Below, piece after piece: positions 1-10,332 of a stretch of DNA of 64,000 bases (the first letter of the stretch is position 1; each line of letters begins with the position of its first letter). The translations under genes and the position numbers were made by a program. The notes below the pieces were generated by a model. It saw nothing but the letters and a program-made list of their open reading frames with translations. It had not been told where the DNA came from and ran no database searches. Source of the DNA: Chromohalobacter marismortui (lineage in GTDB: Bacteria; Pseudomonadota; Gammaproteobacteria; Pseudomonadales; Halomonadaceae); NCBI RefSeq assembly GCF_004364315.1, contig NZ_SOBR01000006.1, forward strand, positions 1-64,000, read 5' to 3'.

Positions 1-48
1 GTACCACTTGCCACTTAAACTGGTCGCTGTACTGGTTCCTCATAGAAA

Positions 49-87
49 CACCCCGAAGGTTGGATTGGGTGTCCAACTTTCGGGGTG
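49..87 (-). terminator. Probable terminator of the AI-2E family gene
   Basis: A 16-bp inverted repeat with one G-T type mismatch surrounds a 7-nt loop (arms at 49-64 and 72-87). Read on the minus strand the second arm is followed by a short T-rich run (GTTTCT). It lies about 50 bp past the stop of the minus-strand gene at 136, so it most likely ends that transcript. The T-run is short, so efficiency is uncertain. No other feature is seen in bases 1-135. Confidence 0.55.
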
Positions 88-135
88 CAGTTCACAACGC
101 GGGGCGTTGTCCGTTATGCGGGATCTTCCCGCACG

Positions 136-1230
136 CTACTCGTCGTGGGTCGGCTTCGGCGGTATCTCCACATGTCGGCGCCGTGAGCGCTCGGCAGGAC
201 TCAACAATTTCGCCAGCCAGCGTGTCTCGGGGTGACTATCCAGGGCGATCTTGAGCGTCATGGTCAACGGCACCGACAGCAGCATGCCGATCGGCCCGAA
301 TATCCATCCCCATACCACCAGCGACAAGAACGCTACCAGCGTGGAAAGCCCCATGGTGCGCCCCATCACGCGCGGCTCGATGATATTGCCCATGAGGAAA
401 TTGATCGCCAGATAGGCCCCTGCCAGCAATGTCGCCTTGAAGGGTCCGCCCTCCGGCATCGCCAAGGTCAGAAGCACCGCGGGGACGGCAGCCAACGCCG
501 AGCCGATATTGGGAATGTAGTTGAGACAAAACGCCAAGGTTCCCCATAACAGCGCGAAGTCGACGCCAATGACCAGGCATGTGCCCCATACCAGCACCCC
601 AGTGATCAGGCTGATCACCGTCTTGATGGCCAGATAGCGCTTGAGATTGCGACTGAACTCAGTGAAGCGCTGGAGGCTCGGCGCCGGATTGAGCAAGGCG
701 CGCGACACCTTGTTGCGAAATTCCAGCGTCTCGAACAGCATGAAGATCACCAGCAACATGATGACGATACTCTGCGAGAGCAGATTCCCCACACTCCCCA
801 GGAAGACAGGCACCCAGTCGGTCGCCCGGGAAGCATCGAGTAGACGCGATACAGCCTTAGGGTCGATGGAGATTCCCTGCCCCGCCAGCCATTGCAACGC
901 TGTCAAGTAATACGCTTGCAACTGCTCTTGTAGCTTGGGCAAGGCGTCCATGAAGGTCGCGAAACTATTACCGAGCAGCGCGCCCAGCAGGGTCATCAGC
1001 ACACCGAGTATCAACAGCGTGACCAGCACGGATAGGCGCATGCCCAGGCCACGCTCATGCAGCCAATGCACCGGTGATGTACAGATGACGGCAATGAACA
1101 ACGACAGCAATATCGGGATCAGCAGGTCGGAGCCAGCCTGCATGCCGCCCACGATGATGACCAAAGACGCGAGCGTCAGCATCAGGTTGAGGGGGAGGTT
1201 CTGAGAACCGGGGTCGTGTCCGGGGGACAT
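136..1230 (-). CDS. AI-2E family (PerM-type) membrane transporter
   Basis: This is a 364-residue polytopic inner-membrane protein of the AI-2E/UPF0118 family, whose members export small molecules or ions; substrates are rarely known. The pattern fits the family: paired hydrophobic segments near the N-terminus, a long amphipathic middle segment, and a C-terminal group of helices containing 'NIIEPRVMG', a family hallmark. An ATG at 1230 is preferred over a start further upstream because the family-like hydrophobic sequence begins about 18 residues later. The tail is basic (RSRRRHVE). It stands alone between a terminator-like hairpin and the acyl-CoA dehydrogenase terminator. The substrate cannot be told from sequence; the name does not imply autoinducer-2 transport. 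Confidence 0.85.
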   Translation of the reverse strand: MSPGHDPGSQNLPLNLMLTLASLVIIVGGMQAGSDLLIPILLSLFIAVICTSPVHWLHERGLGMRLSVLVTLLILGVLMTLLGALLGNSFATFMDALPKLQEQLQAYYLTALQWLAGQGISIDPKAVSRLLDASRATDWVPVFLGSVGNLLSQSIVIMLLVIFMLFETLEFRNKVSRALLNPAPSLQRFTEFSRNLKRYLAIKTVISLITGVLVWGTCLVIGVDFALLWGTLAFCLNYIPNIGSALAAVPAVLLTLAMPEGGPFKATLLAGAYLAINFLMGNIIEPRVMGRTMGLSTLVAFLSLVVWGWIFGPIGMLLSVPLTMTLKIALDSHPETRWLAKLLSPAERSRRRHVEIPPKPTHDE

Positions 1231-1318
1231 GGGGCGTTCGCATCCTTGACGAAACCAAACGCCTATTTTGCCTGGCAGGGGAAGATGGCACAAACGTCGC
1301 GACACGCCTTGCCAGACG

Positions 1319-1344
1319 AAAAAGGCGGACCTGGATGGTCCGCC
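1319..1344 (-). terminator. Terminator of the acyl-CoA dehydrogenase gene
   Basis: The hairpin GGCGGACC-TGGA-TGGTCCGCC is followed on the minus strand by five T residues, a classic Rho-independent terminator about 30 bp past the acyl-CoA dehydrogenase stop codon. Confidence 0.85.
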
Positions 1345-1374
1345 AAGCCCTTCAAATTGACATCCCTGCCACGT

Positions 1375-3186
1375 TCAAAGATCGAAACCGCGTCCGAAGT
1401 CCTCAGCCTGCATCGCCATCAACGTCTCGCTGCCCGCACGTATCATCTCGGCATGCCCGCGAGTACGCGGCAACAGGCGTTGATAGTAGAAACGCGCGGT
1501 ATCGAGCTTGGCCCGATAGAACGCCGCGTCATCGGGATCGTCGGCCAGCGCCTGTTGCGCCGCCTGCGCCGCGCGCGCCCAAAAGTAGGCCAGCGTCACG
1601 TAGCCGGCATACATCAGGTAATCGACGCTCGCGGCACCGACCTCCTCGCGGTCCTGCATGGCCTTCATGCCGACCGCCATGGTGAGATCCCCCCACTCAG
1701 CGTTGAGCTTTGCCAAGGGCGTGACGAACTCCGACATGGCATCATCCGCTTCATGGGCCTTGCAGAATTTGTGAATCTGCTTGGTAAAGGGCTTGAGCGC
1801 TTCGCCTTGACTCATCAGCACCTTGCGGCCGAGAAGATCCAGGGCCTGAATGCCCGTGGTGCCTTCATACAACCGCGTGATGCGGGCATCGCGCACGTAC
1901 TGCTCCATGCCCCATTCACGAATGTAACCATGCCCCCCGAAGACCTGCATGCCCTCATTGGTGGCCTCGAAGCCCACCTCAGTAAGAAAGGCCTTGACGA
2001 TTGGCGTCAGCAAGCCTAACTCGGTTTCGGCCGTTTCCCGTTCAGTCTCGGAGGTCGTGCATTCGACGCTATCCGCGAGCTGCGCGGCATGCAGCACCAG
2101 CATGCGTCCACCTTCGACCAGGGCCTTCTGGGTCAGCAGCATGCGCCTTACATCGGGATGCGAGATGATCGGGTCGGCGGGCTTGTCGGTATTTTGTGCC
2201 CCGGACAGTGCCCGCATCTGCAGGCGCTCACGGGCATAAGCCAAGGCATTCTGGAAGCTTACCTCCATCAGCCCCAGCCCCTGAATGCCGACACCGATAC
2301 GCGCCACGTTCATCATGGTGAACATGCAGGCCAGTCCCTTGTGAGGTTCACCGACGAGAAAGCCCCGGGCGCCGTCGAAGTTCATCACGCAGGTAGCGTT
2401 GCCATGAATGCCCATCTTGTGCTCCAGGGCGCCACAGCTCACCGCGTTACGCTCGCCGAGGCCCCCCTCGGCGTCGGGCAGGTACTTGGGCACCACGAAC
2501 AAGGAAATTCCCTTGGTGCCTTCCGGGGCATCGGGCAATTTGGCCAGAACCAGATGCACGATGTTCTCGGCCAGATCATGTTCGCCCGCGGAGATGAAGA
2601 TCTTGGTACCGGTGACCCGATAACCTTCTTCCCCGTCGGGACGCGCCCGGGTCTTGATCAATCCGAGGTCAGTGCCGCATTGCGGCTCGGTCAGACACAT
2701 GGACCCCGTCCAGGTACCCTCATTGAGCTTGGTCAGATACTGGGCTTTCTGTGCGTCGCTACCATGGTGGCGAAGCGCATCGGCGGCCCCCTGCGAGAGC
2801 CCCGGATACATGCCCCACGCCAGGTTGGTGGCACACACCATCTCGGACAACACCATCCCCAATGATGTCGGCAAGCCTTGCCCATCATAGGCCGGGTCGC
2901 CGGACAGACTCGGCCAGCCGCCCTCGACGTACTGTGCATAAGCCTCTTTGAATCCCGGCGGCGTCAGCACCTCGCCACGTTCGAGACGACAGCCCTTCTC
3001 ATCACCGATCTGGTTGAGCGGCAGCAACACATCGCGCGTGAAACGCGCCCCTTCTTCCAGTATCGCGCTCACCACATCCGGTGTGACATCGTCGGCCTGC
3101 GGAAGGCTCGCATAGTGCCGGGGATAGTCGAGGACTTCGTCCATCGCGAAACGCAGATCGCGCAGCGGTGCCTGATAACTGGGCAT
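1375..3186 (-). CDS. Acyl-CoA dehydrogenase with C-terminal extension (DmdC/FadE-like)
   Basis: This 603-residue FAD-dependent acyl-CoA dehydrogenase is predicted to form the 2,3-double bond of an acyl-CoA thioester and pass electrons to ETF. The FAD/substrate-binding stretch 'MCLTEPQCGTDLG' lies near residue 160 and the catalytic glutamate region 'RLYEGTTGIQALDLLGRK' near residue 435. The extra 120 or so C-terminal residues match the acyl-CoA dehydrogenase C-terminal domain class that includes 3-methylmercaptopropionyl-CoA dehydrogenase (DmdC) and long-chain enzymes. An AGGAG ribosome site lies 7 bases before the ATG. It is monocistronic with its own terminator. Chain-length preference cannot be read from sequence; a DmdC role in DMSP metabolism is possible but unsupported by neighbours. 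Confidence 0.88.
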   Translation of the reverse strand: MPSYQAPLRDLRFAMDEVLDYPRHYASLPQADDVTPDVVSAILEEGARFTRDVLLPLNQIGDEKGCRLERGEVLTPPGFKEAYAQYVEGGWPSLSGDPAYDGQGLPTSLGMVLSEMVCATNLAWGMYPGLSQGAADALRHHGSDAQKAQYLTKLNEGTWTGSMCLTEPQCGTDLGLIKTRARPDGEEGYRVTGTKIFISAGEHDLAENIVHLVLAKLPDAPEGTKGISLFVVPKYLPDAEGGLGERNAVSCGALEHKMGIHGNATCVMNFDGARGFLVGEPHKGLACMFTMMNVARIGVGIQGLGLMEVSFQNALAYARERLQMRALSGAQNTDKPADPIISHPDVRRMLLTQKALVEGGRMLVLHAAQLADSVECTTSETERETAETELGLLTPIVKAFLTEVGFEATNEGMQVFGGHGYIREWGMEQYVRDARITRLYEGTTGIQALDLLGRKVLMSQGEALKPFTKQIHKFCKAHEADDAMSEFVTPLAKLNAEWGDLTMAVGMKAMQDREEVGAASVDYLMYAGYVTLAYFWARAAQAAQQALADDPDDAAFYRAKLDTARFYYQRLLPRTRGHAEMIRAGSETLMAMQAEDFGRGFDL

Positions 3187-3335
3187 CTTGAGGCTCCTGA
3201 GTGTTACGAGCGAGTGTCTCGGGGAGAGTCAAACATTTGTTTGAAATTAAGCCGCGCTCGGCACCAAGTCAAGCGTTCGTTTTAATCCATGGACATGAAC
3301 AGAATAGAAAATACCGACGCACGCGAGTGCGCCAC

Positions 3336-3947
3336 TCATGCAGCACCCAAGGGCGTCGTCGCCAACTGCCACGCCACCAGCAGCAAGACAGCGCAGATCG
3401 CACCCTCTATGGCTTGCCAATAACGCGGGTCGGCCAAGCGAGGGGCCAACCAAGCGGCACCGCCAACGAGCCCGAAAAACCACGCCAACGACGCCATCGA
3501 CGCGCCCACGACGAACGCCAGGGGCACCGCCTGCTGCGCGCCGATGGCCCCGAGCATGATCAGCGTGTCCAGATACACATGGGGATTGAGCAATGTCACC
3601 GCCAGGGTGGTCATCAAGACGCGCCAGAGGCGGGGCGATGCCTCACCACCGGCCTGCAACGCCACAGGATGGCGAACACGCTGCCAAGCCTGCCACGCTT
3701 GCCAACTCAAGAACGCCACCCCAGCCCAGCGCGCCACTTGCATGAGCCCCGTATGCGTGGCAAGCAAGGCCCCAAGCCCCAGCACGCCCACGCCGATCAA
3801 CACGAGATCACAAAGCGCACAGACAGCCGCCACCCACCACGGATATTCGTTCTTGAGCCCACGCTGCAGCACGAAGGCATTTTGCGCACCGATCGCGATG
3901 ATCAACCCCGCCCCCACCAGCAGGCCATTGAGCCAAGAGCCCCACAT
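3336..3947 (-). CDS. argO: LysE/ArgO family amino-acid exporter
   Basis: This 203-residue inner-membrane protein has about six hydrophobic segments and the LysE family signatures 'IGAQNAFVLQRG' near residue 20 and 'NPHVYLDT' near residue 120. The family exports basic amino acids (arginine, lysine). The gene is divergent from an argP-type LysR regulator across a 107-bp intergenic region, the arrangement known for ArgP control of argO. That supports a role in relieving lysine/arginine overload. Assignment to arginine rather than lysine export is by analogy only. Confidence 0.88.
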   Translation of the reverse strand: MWGSWLNGLLVGAGLIIAIGAQNAFVLQRGLKNEYPWWVAAVCALCDLVLIGVGVLGLGALLATHTGLMQVARWAGVAFLSWQAWQAWQRVRHPVALQAGGEASPRLWRVLMTTLAVTLLNPHVYLDTLIMLGAIGAQQAVPLAFVVGASMASLAWFFGLVGGAAWLAPRLADPRYWQAIEGAICAVLLLVAWQLATTPLGAA

Positions 3948-4054
3948 ATCCGCCTCTCCCTTTTCAGTCGGGATACGTTGATAAGTGACGCAGAATACGC
4001 TTGACTGCAGGAATAAGTTAAATTAATTCAAGGAATGGGTGATAACGTCTACTG

Positions 4055-4963
4055 ATGCTCGACTACAAACTTCTCGAAGCACTCGCCGTCGTGGTCGATC
4101 AGGGTGGGTTCGAACGCGGCGCACACCATCTGGGTCTCACCCAATCGGCCGTCTCGCAACGCATCAAGTTACTCGAAGCACGACTCGGCCAGCCGGTGCT
4201 GGTGCGCACCCCCAAGCTCGCCCCGACCCCGCTGGGACGTCGATTGCTCAATCACGTGCAGCAGGTGAGATTGCTCGAACACGACCTGCTCGATCAGATT
4301 CCCGCGCTTGGCGAACGCGAGCAACGACTGCGGCTGGCCATCAACGCCGACAGCCTCGCCACCTGGTGGTCGCCGACCACGGGCGACTTCTGTCGACGCC
4401 AGGGCGTTTTGCTGGACTTGATCGTCGAAGATCAGGATGTCGCGCTCAAGCGCATGCGCGATGGCGAGGTCGCCGGTTGCATCTGCGCCACCCCGCGCCC
4501 CGTCCAGGGCGCCCGCGCACACGCCTTGGGCAGCATGCGCTATCGTGCCATCGCCAGCCCTGACTATGTATCACGCCATTTCAACGAGGGGCTGACGCAC
4601 GACGCCTTGCGCAAGGCGCCCGCCATCGTGTTTGGGCCCGATGACCGACTCCAGCATCGTTACCTGGAGATGCGCGGCTACAAGGAATCGTTTCCGCACC
4701 ACCTATGTCCGTCCTCTGAAGGCTTCGTCCATCTGGCGCTGGCCGGCATGGGCTACGGCTTGATTCCCGAGCGGCAGGTGAAGCGTGAGCTAAACGAGGG
4801 GCGCCTGGTCGATCTCGATGCCGAAAGTTACATCGATGTACCACTTTACTGGCATCACTGGCGTCACGGCGGCGATACCCTGGACGCTTTGACCGGCCAT
4901 TTGCTCGACATGAGCAGCGCCTGGCTCATGCCGCCCTCGCCAGAGTCTCAGCCACTGCTCTAG
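4055..4963 (+). CDS. argP: LysR family regulator, ArgP/IciA type
   Basis: The 302-residue protein has an N-terminal LysR winged helix-turn-helix ('FERGAHHLGLTQSAVSQRIKLLE', about residues 20-42) and a periplasmic-binding-like effector domain. The start 'MLDYKLLEALAVVVDQGGFE' closely matches ArgP/IciA proteins, which sense lysine and arginine. The divergent exporter gene at 3336-3947 is its expected target; the shared 107-bp intergenic region would hold the operator. IciA-type binding to replication origins has been described for the family but nothing here supports it. Confidence 0.88.
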   Translation: MLDYKLLEALAVVVDQGGFERGAHHLGLTQSAVSQRIKLLEARLGQPVLVRTPKLAPTPLGRRLLNHVQQVRLLEHDLLDQIPALGEREQRLRLAINADSLATWWSPTTGDFCRRQGVLLDLIVEDQDVALKRMRDGEVAGCICATPRPVQGARAHALGSMRYRAIASPDYVSRHFNEGLTHDALRKAPAIVFGPDDRLQHRYLEMRGYKESFPHHLCPSSEGFVHLALAGMGYGLIPERQVKRELNEGRLVDLDAESYIDVPLYWHHWRHGGDTLDALTGHLLDMSSAWLMPPSPESQPLL

Positions 4964-4984
4964 ACGCGTCTCGAGACCCAAGCA

Positions 4985-5290
4985 TCAGCGCGACTGCAGG
5001 TGCTGTTCGACACTGGATACCTTGTCATCCATGTGTTGCTCGCGATCGATGCGTGTGCCCATCTTCAGCGTCGTGGTAATGCGCGGCGCGCCCATCTCGT
5101 GCACGCGCTGATGACACGCCTTGACCACCGCCATGACATCGTCCCACGGCCCCTCGATATTGGTGCCGTAAGCATGCATGCGATATTCGAGCCCCGCAGC
5201 GTCGATGACACGCTGACAGGCCGCAATGTATTCCCCTACCGAGACGCCCACGCCCAACGGCACGACGCATAGATCGACGATGACATGCAT
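4985..5290 (-). CDS. MTH1187/YkoF family thiamine-binding protein
   Basis: This 101-residue cytoplasmic protein belongs to the MTH1187 family (thiamine-binding domain, ferredoxin-like fold). The usual features are present: 'VDLCVVPLGVGVSVGEYI' at the start, 'HAYGTNIEGPWDDVMAVV' in the middle, and 'RITTTLKMGTRIDRE' near the end. Members bind thiamine-like ligands or act as small-molecule carriers; the cellular role is not settled. It sits downstream of the lolA terminator and is probably transcribed alone. I see no TPP riboswitch upstream. Confidence 0.8.
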   Translation of the reverse strand: MHVIVDLCVVPLGVGVSVGEYIAACQRVIDAAGLEYRMHAYGTNIEGPWDDVMAVVKACHQRVHEMGAPRITTTLKMGTRIDREQHMDDKVSSVEQHLQSR

Positions 5291-5353
5291 GGCACTTCAC
5301 TCCTGGATTTGACCGCCTGCCTGGCGCAATCGCCTTCGGCACACGCGCTGAAC

Positions 5354-5385
5354 AAAACGAAACGCCAGGCCACGCTGGCCTGGCG
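5354..5385 (-). terminator. Terminator of lolA
   Basis: A perfect 10-bp stem CGCCAGGCCA-CGC-TGGCCTGGCG (5363-5385) is followed on the minus strand by GTTTCGTTTT. It begins 19 bp after the lolA stop codon. Confidence 0.85.
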
Positions 5386-5404
5386 CATCAGTGAGCGACG
5401 TCGA

Positions 5405-6040
5405 TCAACCGCCTTCGCGGATGACGTCCGCTCCCTCGGGAATCTCGAAATCGAAACGCGATGCTGCAATATCGCCATTGAGTTCGATATTCTCGAAACC
5501 TATAGCAGTCCGTTGTCCGGTGCTATCCGCCATCTGCAAGCCCTGCAGACGCCCTTCCTCGAAAGTGAGCTCGAGACTCTCGAACAGCGTATCGGGGGAC
5601 GTCGGTATGAGTGTAAAGGTCTCGAGACCGGATGTTTGCCGGCGCGTGACCTCGTAGGTCTCGGTCAAGGCATCGGTACTTCCCGAGAGCAACAACGCTG
5701 GCGTATGCGTCACCCGCTTGTCGAGCGGACGAATACTGACCTGCTGTAGATCAGGATCATAAAGGTAAACCTTGTGACCATCTGACACCACGACCTGCTG
5801 GTACGGCGCACTGACCTTCCAGTAAAACTTGCCAGGCCGCGACAGCCACATATGACCTTCCACTTTCTGCAGACGCTGGCCGCTGTCGTCGAGAATCTGC
5901 TGTTCGAAATCCGCCGAATAGGATTTCACGGGCTCCAGCAAATTCGCCAGGCGAACCGCCGCATCCCCGGGGTTTGCCTGTGCCATCAGCGGCAACGCAA
6001 GCGCTACTCCCAGTACCAACGCCAGCTTCAATATCCTCAT
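5405..6040 (-). CDS. lolA: Outer-membrane lipoprotein carrier protein LolA
   Basis: This 211-residue periplasmic chaperone takes lipoproteins from LolCDE to LolB. A Sec signal peptide is visible (MRILKLALVLGVALALPLMAQA, cleavage near residue 22), then the LolA beta-barrel fold with 'YSADFEQQILDDSGQ' near residue 40 and 'GHMWLSRPGKFYWK' near residue 63, both family landmarks. It lies downstream of ftsK on the same strand, the order conserved in gammaproteobacteria. The 134-bp gap from ftsK leaves room for its own promoter. Length matches the family. Confidence 0.95.
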   Translation of the reverse strand: MRILKLALVLGVALALPLMAQANPGDAAVRLANLLEPVKSYSADFEQQILDDSGQRLQKVEGHMWLSRPGKFYWKVSAPYQQVVVSDGHKVYLYDPDLQQVSIRPLDKRVTHTPALLLSGSTDALTETYEVTRRQTSGLETFTLIPTSPDTLFESLELTFEEGRLQGLQMADSTGQRTAIGFENIELNGDIAASRFDFEIPEGADVIREGG

Positions 6041-6174
6041 TACGACTCCTTGTTTACTCGTCCTGCGTTACACGGTGAGACGCTGCCACAGGCAAAAAGT
6101 TGCGCCACACAAGCAACGGTCACTGTCTTGACGCTTGACCGGTCCTCGACTTGGCGGGACGCTTCACAACACGC

Positions 6175-9100
6175 TCAATGATCAGGAGCGGGCGGCGAGG
6201 CCAGCACTTCACGCGCACCATTGGTGCCCATCGACGACACCACACCGGCCGCCTCCATCGCCTCGACCAGGCGTGCGGCCCGGTTGTAGCCGATCTTGAA
6301 ACGACGCTGCACCGCCGAGATCGAGGCACGGCGTGACTCGGTCACGAATTGCACGGCCTCATCGTAGAGCGCGTCGCGCTCGGCGTTATCGCCTTCGCCG
6401 CCGTCAGCCTCGAGGCCCGTCAGGGCATCGGCCGAGACACCGCCCGACAGAATCTCATCGACATACTCCGGTTCGCCCCGCCGCTTCCAATCCTCGACGA
6501 TGCGATGCACTTCGTCATCGTCGACGAAGGCGCCATGCACACGCGTCGGCATGCCGGCCCCGGCTGGCAGATAAAGCATGTCGCCATGACCGAGCAGGTT
6601 CTCCGCCCCGCCCTGGTCGAGAATGGTGCGTGAATCGACCCGCGAGGACACCTGAAACGCCATGCGCGTGGGAATATTCGCCTTGATCAGCCCCGTCACC
6701 ACATCGACCGACGGCCGCTGCGTCGCGAGAATCAAGTGAATCCCTGCCGCACGCGCCTTCTGGGCCAGGCGGGCGATCAACTCTTCGACCTTCTTGCCGA
6801 CGATCATGAACATATCGGCGAACTCGTCGATCACGACCACGATGTACGGCAGCTTCTCGAGCACCGGGGGCGGCTGATGCATTTCCCAGGGTTGCGGCTC
6901 CCAAAGCGGATCGGCGACCTGGGCACCGTGCCGTTCGGCCTCGTCGAGCTTGGCGTTGAAGCCGGCCAGGTTGCGCACACCCATCGCCGCCATCAGCTTG
7001 TAGCGCCGCTCCATCTCGGCCACGCACCAGCGCAACGCGTTGGCGGCCTCCTTCATGTCGGTGACCACCGGCGCCAGCAGATGCGGAATGCCATCATAGA
7101 CCGACAGTTCCAGCATCTTCGGGTCGACCATGATCATGCGCACCTCGTCCGGCGTCGCCTTGAGGAGCATCGAGATGAGCATGGCATTGACGCCCACCGA
7201 CTTGCCCGACCCCGTGGTACCGGCCACCAGCAGGTGTGGCATCTTGTTGAGATTGGCGACCACCGGATTGCCGCCGATATCCTGGCCCAGCCCCATGGTG
7301 AGCGGCGACTCGGCTTGCTGATAGACATCCGAATCGAGTACTTCGCGTAACCGGATCATGGCGCGATTGGGATTGGGAATCTCGATCCCCACCGTGGGGC
7401 GCCCGGGTATGATCTCCACCACGCGCACGCTCTTGACCATCAGCGAGCGTGCCAGATCCTTCGACAGGTTGCTGATCTTGGAGACCTTGACCCCGGCGGC
7501 GGGCTTGATCTCGAAGCGGGTGATGACCGGCCCCGGCCAGGTATCGACGACCTCGGCCTTGACGCCGTATTCACGCAGCCGCGTCTCCAGCAGCTCGGCC
7601 ATGTCCGCCAGCTGCTCGTCGGTATAGTTGGGCTTTTGTTCGCCGGTGGGCGTCAACAACCGCAACGTCGGCAATGCCCCTTCGGGCTCGGTCGACGGCA
7701 CGGTTTCGGGACGCTGGTTTTGCAGGTGCTCCACCGTCCACAACGCCGGCGCCTCGTCATCGGTCACCGGCTCGCTCGGCGACGGCTCGGCAGCAGGCGT
7801 GTCGGGCGTTTCTCCGGGAGCATTTTCCACCTGACCTCGCGGCGCTGACGGTGGCGCATCCTCAGGAGATGCCGCCGGCGCATCCGGGATCTCGGGCTCG
7901 GGGGGCGCCGCGGCCGGCACCGCTGAGCGCGCTTGCGGCGCGTCGTCGTCCCAGCTGATACGCGGGCGTGGCGCCTCGGGGGGTGTCTCGGGAGCGGGAT
8001 CCGGCTGCGTAGCGTCCTCGGAAGCCGTCGTCGAAACGTCGTCCGTCTCGTGCGGCGGCGGGGGGGTGGGCGCCACGCCGACATCATCGTCGTCGCGACG
8101 GGCCTGGATCCCCCAATCGCCGAGCGGGACGTCGTCATCGTCGTCGGCCGTCAACGGCTCCGGAATGGGATCGGGAATACGTCGCCGCGCCACATCGGCA
8201 CGCATGTCCGACACAGGTGCCTGCGTAGCGCCTTCGGAACGTTCGGGATCTCGCCGCGCCGGCGATGTATCGGACGTTTCTTCCGCCTGAACAGGGGCGG
8301 ATGGAGCGGATGCTGCCCGGGGCGCGGTCCGTTGCTCCTCATCGGCGCGCTGATGCGACGTGTAGGCAGCCTCCGGGCGCTTGGCGGAAGGCGTGTACTC
8401 GGGAACCTCCCAGGGAATATCGGTCTTGCCGTCATTGCGCCACTTCGAGGTGTCGAGTGCCGGCTCGGCGGTATCCAACGAAGGCGCCACGCGTGGCTCA
8501 CTGGCGGCGGCATACGCCGGCTCGGCGGCACCCGACAGTTGAGGTGCCCGACGAGATGCGCGCCAGCGCTGCCACCATGAGGCGTGCTTTTCACCGTCCT
8601 CTGGCGGCGCATCGTTCTCCGCTTCCGGCGCCTCTTCGTCATCCACCATGTCGTCATCATCGTAGGCGTCACGCCGCTGCGCCTGGCGATGCCGAATACC
8701 ACGCAATTTGGCGCGGCTCCAGGACAGCAGGCGATACATGCCACGCCCCAGTTCATCCATGACCGCCAGCCAGGTCATGCCGGTAAACAAGGTAAAGCCG
8801 CACATGAAGGCGACCAATGACACCAACGTGGTGCCTTGCATATTGAGCAACGGCTTTAGCGCGCCGACCAATCCTTCCCCCAGGATGCCGCCCGCCGCAT
8901 AAGGCAACTCGCTGTCGGGTTGATAGAAATGCAGTGCACCCAGCGTGGTCGTACTCAAAAGCAGCAGCACCAGGCCACTGGTGCGCACTGAAAGCGCTGT
9001 CGGGTCCCAGGCGATGTTGACTTCCCGGGCGCGCAGCATTCGCCAGGCGGCAAAGCCGAACATACCCGGCCACCAAAGGGCGCTGGCACCGAACATTGAG

Positions 9101-9357
9101 TACAACACGTCCGAGAGCCATGCACCGACGGGCCCCATCCAGTTGTTGATCGATTGATCGGGGCCACTGTGCGACCAGCCCGGATCCCCGGGCGCATAGC
9201 TGAACAGCGACAGCAGCAGGAAGACGCAGATAGCAAGCAGCACGATGGCCGCTCCCTCACGCGTCACTCCCTGCAAATGCATCACGACCCGACGTGCTTG
9301 CTCCTTGGCCTGGGCCGTCGTTTGTCGGCGTTCGTTGCGTTTTTCGTTGACACTCAA
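6175..9357 (-). CDS. ftsK: DNA translocase FtsK
   Basis: This 1060-residue division protein pumps chromosomal DNA at the septum and activates XerCD recombination at dif. Domains in order: an N-terminal membrane domain with about four transmembrane helices (residues about 35-195); a long acidic and proline-rich linker (about 200-590); and the RecA-like motor with Walker A '[12 protein letters not shown]' near residue 710 and Walker B '[11 protein letters not shown]' near 842. The C-terminal 65 residues form the winged-helix gamma domain that reads KOPS sites ('[22 protein letters not shown]'). The first codon is TTG at 9357, after a GGGGA ribosome site 8 bases upstream; an ATG at 9282 is the alternative but would remove the basic N-terminal segment. 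Upstream, 9358-9606 is a divergent promoter region shared with aat. Confidence 0.95.
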   Translation of the reverse strand: MSVNEKRNERRQTTAQAKEQARRVVMHLQGVTREGAAIVLLAICVFLLLSLFSYAPGDPGWSHSGPDQSINNWMGPVGAWLSDVLYSMFGASALWWPGMFGFAAWRMLRAREVNIAWDPTALSVRTSGLVLLLLSTTTLGALHFYQPDSELPYAAGGILGEGLVGALKPLLNMQGTTLVSLVAFMCGFTLFTGMTWLAVMDELGRGMYRLLSWSRAKLRGIRHRQAQRRDAYDDDDMVDDEEAPEAENDAPPEDGEKHASWWQRWRASRRAPQLSGAAEPAYAAASEPRVAPSLDTAEPALDTSKWRNDGKTDIPWEVPEYTPSAKRPEAAYTSHQRADEEQRTAPRAASAPSAPVQAEETSDTSPARRDPERSEGATQAPVSDMRADVARRRIPDPIPEPLTADDDDDVPLGDWGIQARRDDDDVGVAPTPPPPHETDDVSTTASEDATQPDPAPETPPEAPRPRISWDDDAPQARSAVPAAAPPEPEIPDAPAASPEDAPPSAPRGQVENAPGETPDTPAAEPSPSEPVTDDEAPALWTVEHLQNQRPETVPSTEPEGALPTLRLLTPTGEQKPNYTDEQLADMAELLETRLREYGVKAEVVDTWPGPVITRFEIKPAAGVKVSKISNLSKDLARSLMVKSVRVVEIIPGRPTVGIEIPNPNRAMIRLREVLDSDVYQQAESPLTMGLGQDIGGNPVVANLNKMPHLLVAGTTGSGKSVGVNAMLISMLLKATPDEVRMIMVDPKMLELSVYDGIPHLLAPVVTDMKEAANALRWCVAEMERRYKLMAAMGVRNLAGFNAKLDEAERHGAQVADPLWEPQPWEMHQPPPVLEKLPYIVVVIDEFADMFMIVGKKVEELIARLAQKARAAGIHLILATQRPSVDVVTGLIKANIPTRMAFQVSSRVDSRTILDQGGAENLLGHGDMLYLPAGAGMPTRVHGAFVDDDEVHRIVEDWKRRGEPEYVDEILSGGVSADALTGLEADGGEGDNAERDALYDEAVQFVTESRRASISAVQRRFKIGYNRAARLVEAMEAAGVVSSMGTNGAREVLASPPAPDH

Positions 9358-9606
9358 GTGGCTATCCCCCTTGCGCCACGTATGGCGATACCCATGTTGC
9401 CGACACCGCCCAATGGACTATTGCGACGCTTTCTGCGTTCGCCATCATACCCACCCCATGCGCTGCGTCACAGGGGGAAAAGCCCTCGCTGCTTGTCGCC
9501 GAAAGGCGACGCCATGCGGCCGAGAGGCGAAGCGGGTGGTTATCCATCCCGCCACTGGCGTACGCTGAAAGCCTGTTTTCACGATCATCAGCAGAGACAC
9601 GTCCCT

Positions 9607-10332
9607 ATGCTGCCTTGGCTGCCTCCTCACCGGGTCGCTTTCCCCCCCGTCGAGCACGCCCTACGCGAGCCCGATGGGCTGCTTGCCGCGGGTGGCGAAC
9701 TTTCGCCTGACTGGCTGCGTTGTGCTTATCGACACGGCATATTCCCATGGTTCGCGCCCGGCGAACCCATTCTGTGGTGGAGTCCCGACCCGCGCCTCGT
9801 ACTGTTTCCCGACGAGATCCACGTGCGACGAAGCCTTGCCAAACGCCTGCGCAATGCCGGGTTCACGGTCACCTTCGATCACGCTTTCAGCGCCGTCATC
9901 GACGCCTGTGCCACGCTTCGCGAAAAGCATGAAGGAACCTGGATAACCCCGGAGATGCGTCAAGCCTACTGCCGCTTGCATACCGACGGCGACGCCCACT
10001 CGGTCGAAGTGTGGCGCGATGGCGACCTGGTCGGTGGGCTCTATGGCATCGGTCTGGGAGGCGTGTTCTTCGGCGAGTCGATGTTCAGCCGCATCGCCGA
10101 TGCATCGAAGGTCGCCTTGGTACACCTTGCCCGGCATTTGGCGACACACGGTGGGCGCTTGATCGACTGTCAGGTACATACGCCTCATCTGGCCAGTCTT
10201 GGCGCACGAAGCATCGCCCGCTCATCGTTCATCGACTATCTTGACCAGTATGCGGAGGCCCCCGTGTCACCGATGCTGTGGTCTTCCGCCAGGTCCGATC
10301 ATTTCTCAGTCGAAGAGCCAAAGCCAACGTGA
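9607..10332 (+). CDS. aat: Leucyl/phenylalanyl-tRNA-protein transferase Aat
   Basis: This 241-residue cytoplasmic enzyme attaches Leu or Phe from aminoacyl-tRNA to proteins with N-terminal Lys or Arg, making N-degrons for ClpS/ClpAP. Family motifs: 'EPDGLLAAGGELSPDWLRCAYRHGIFPWF' region near residues 20-50, 'WWSPDPRLVLFP' near 57, and 'GGLYGIGLGGVFFGESMFSR' near 140. An open frame extends well upstream, but the ATG at 9607 gives the family's usual length. Its stop overlaps the next gene by four bases (GTGA), so translation of bpt is likely coupled. infA, clpA and clpS lie just beyond. Confidence 0.95.
   Translation: MLPWLPPHRVAFPPVEHALREPDGLLAAGGELSPDWLRCAYRHGIFPWFAPGEPILWWSPDPRLVLFPDEIHVRRSLAKRLRNAGFTVTFDHAFSAVIDACATLREKHEGTWITPEMRQAYCRLHTDGDAHSVEVWRDGDLVGGLYGIGLGGVFFGESMFSRIADASKVALVHLARHLATHGGRLIDCQVHTPHLASLGARSIARSSFIDYLDQYAEAPVSPMLWSSARSDHFSVEEPKPT

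Noticed and set aside
1375-3186. DMSP catabolism locus based on a DmdC-like dehydrogenase
   Set aside because: No dmdA, dmdB, dmdD or DMSP lyase gene is nearby; general fatty-acyl-CoA dehydrogenase function is equally likely.
4985-5350. TPP riboswitch linked to the thiamine-binding-type protein
   Set aside because: The leader is short and lacks the conserved THI-box words; it is mostly the lolA terminator region.
7700-8660. Long frames opposite the ftsK linker
   Set aside because: Arg-rich, repetitive and without ribosome sites; they arise from the biased codon use of the acidic, Pro/Ala-rich FtsK linker.
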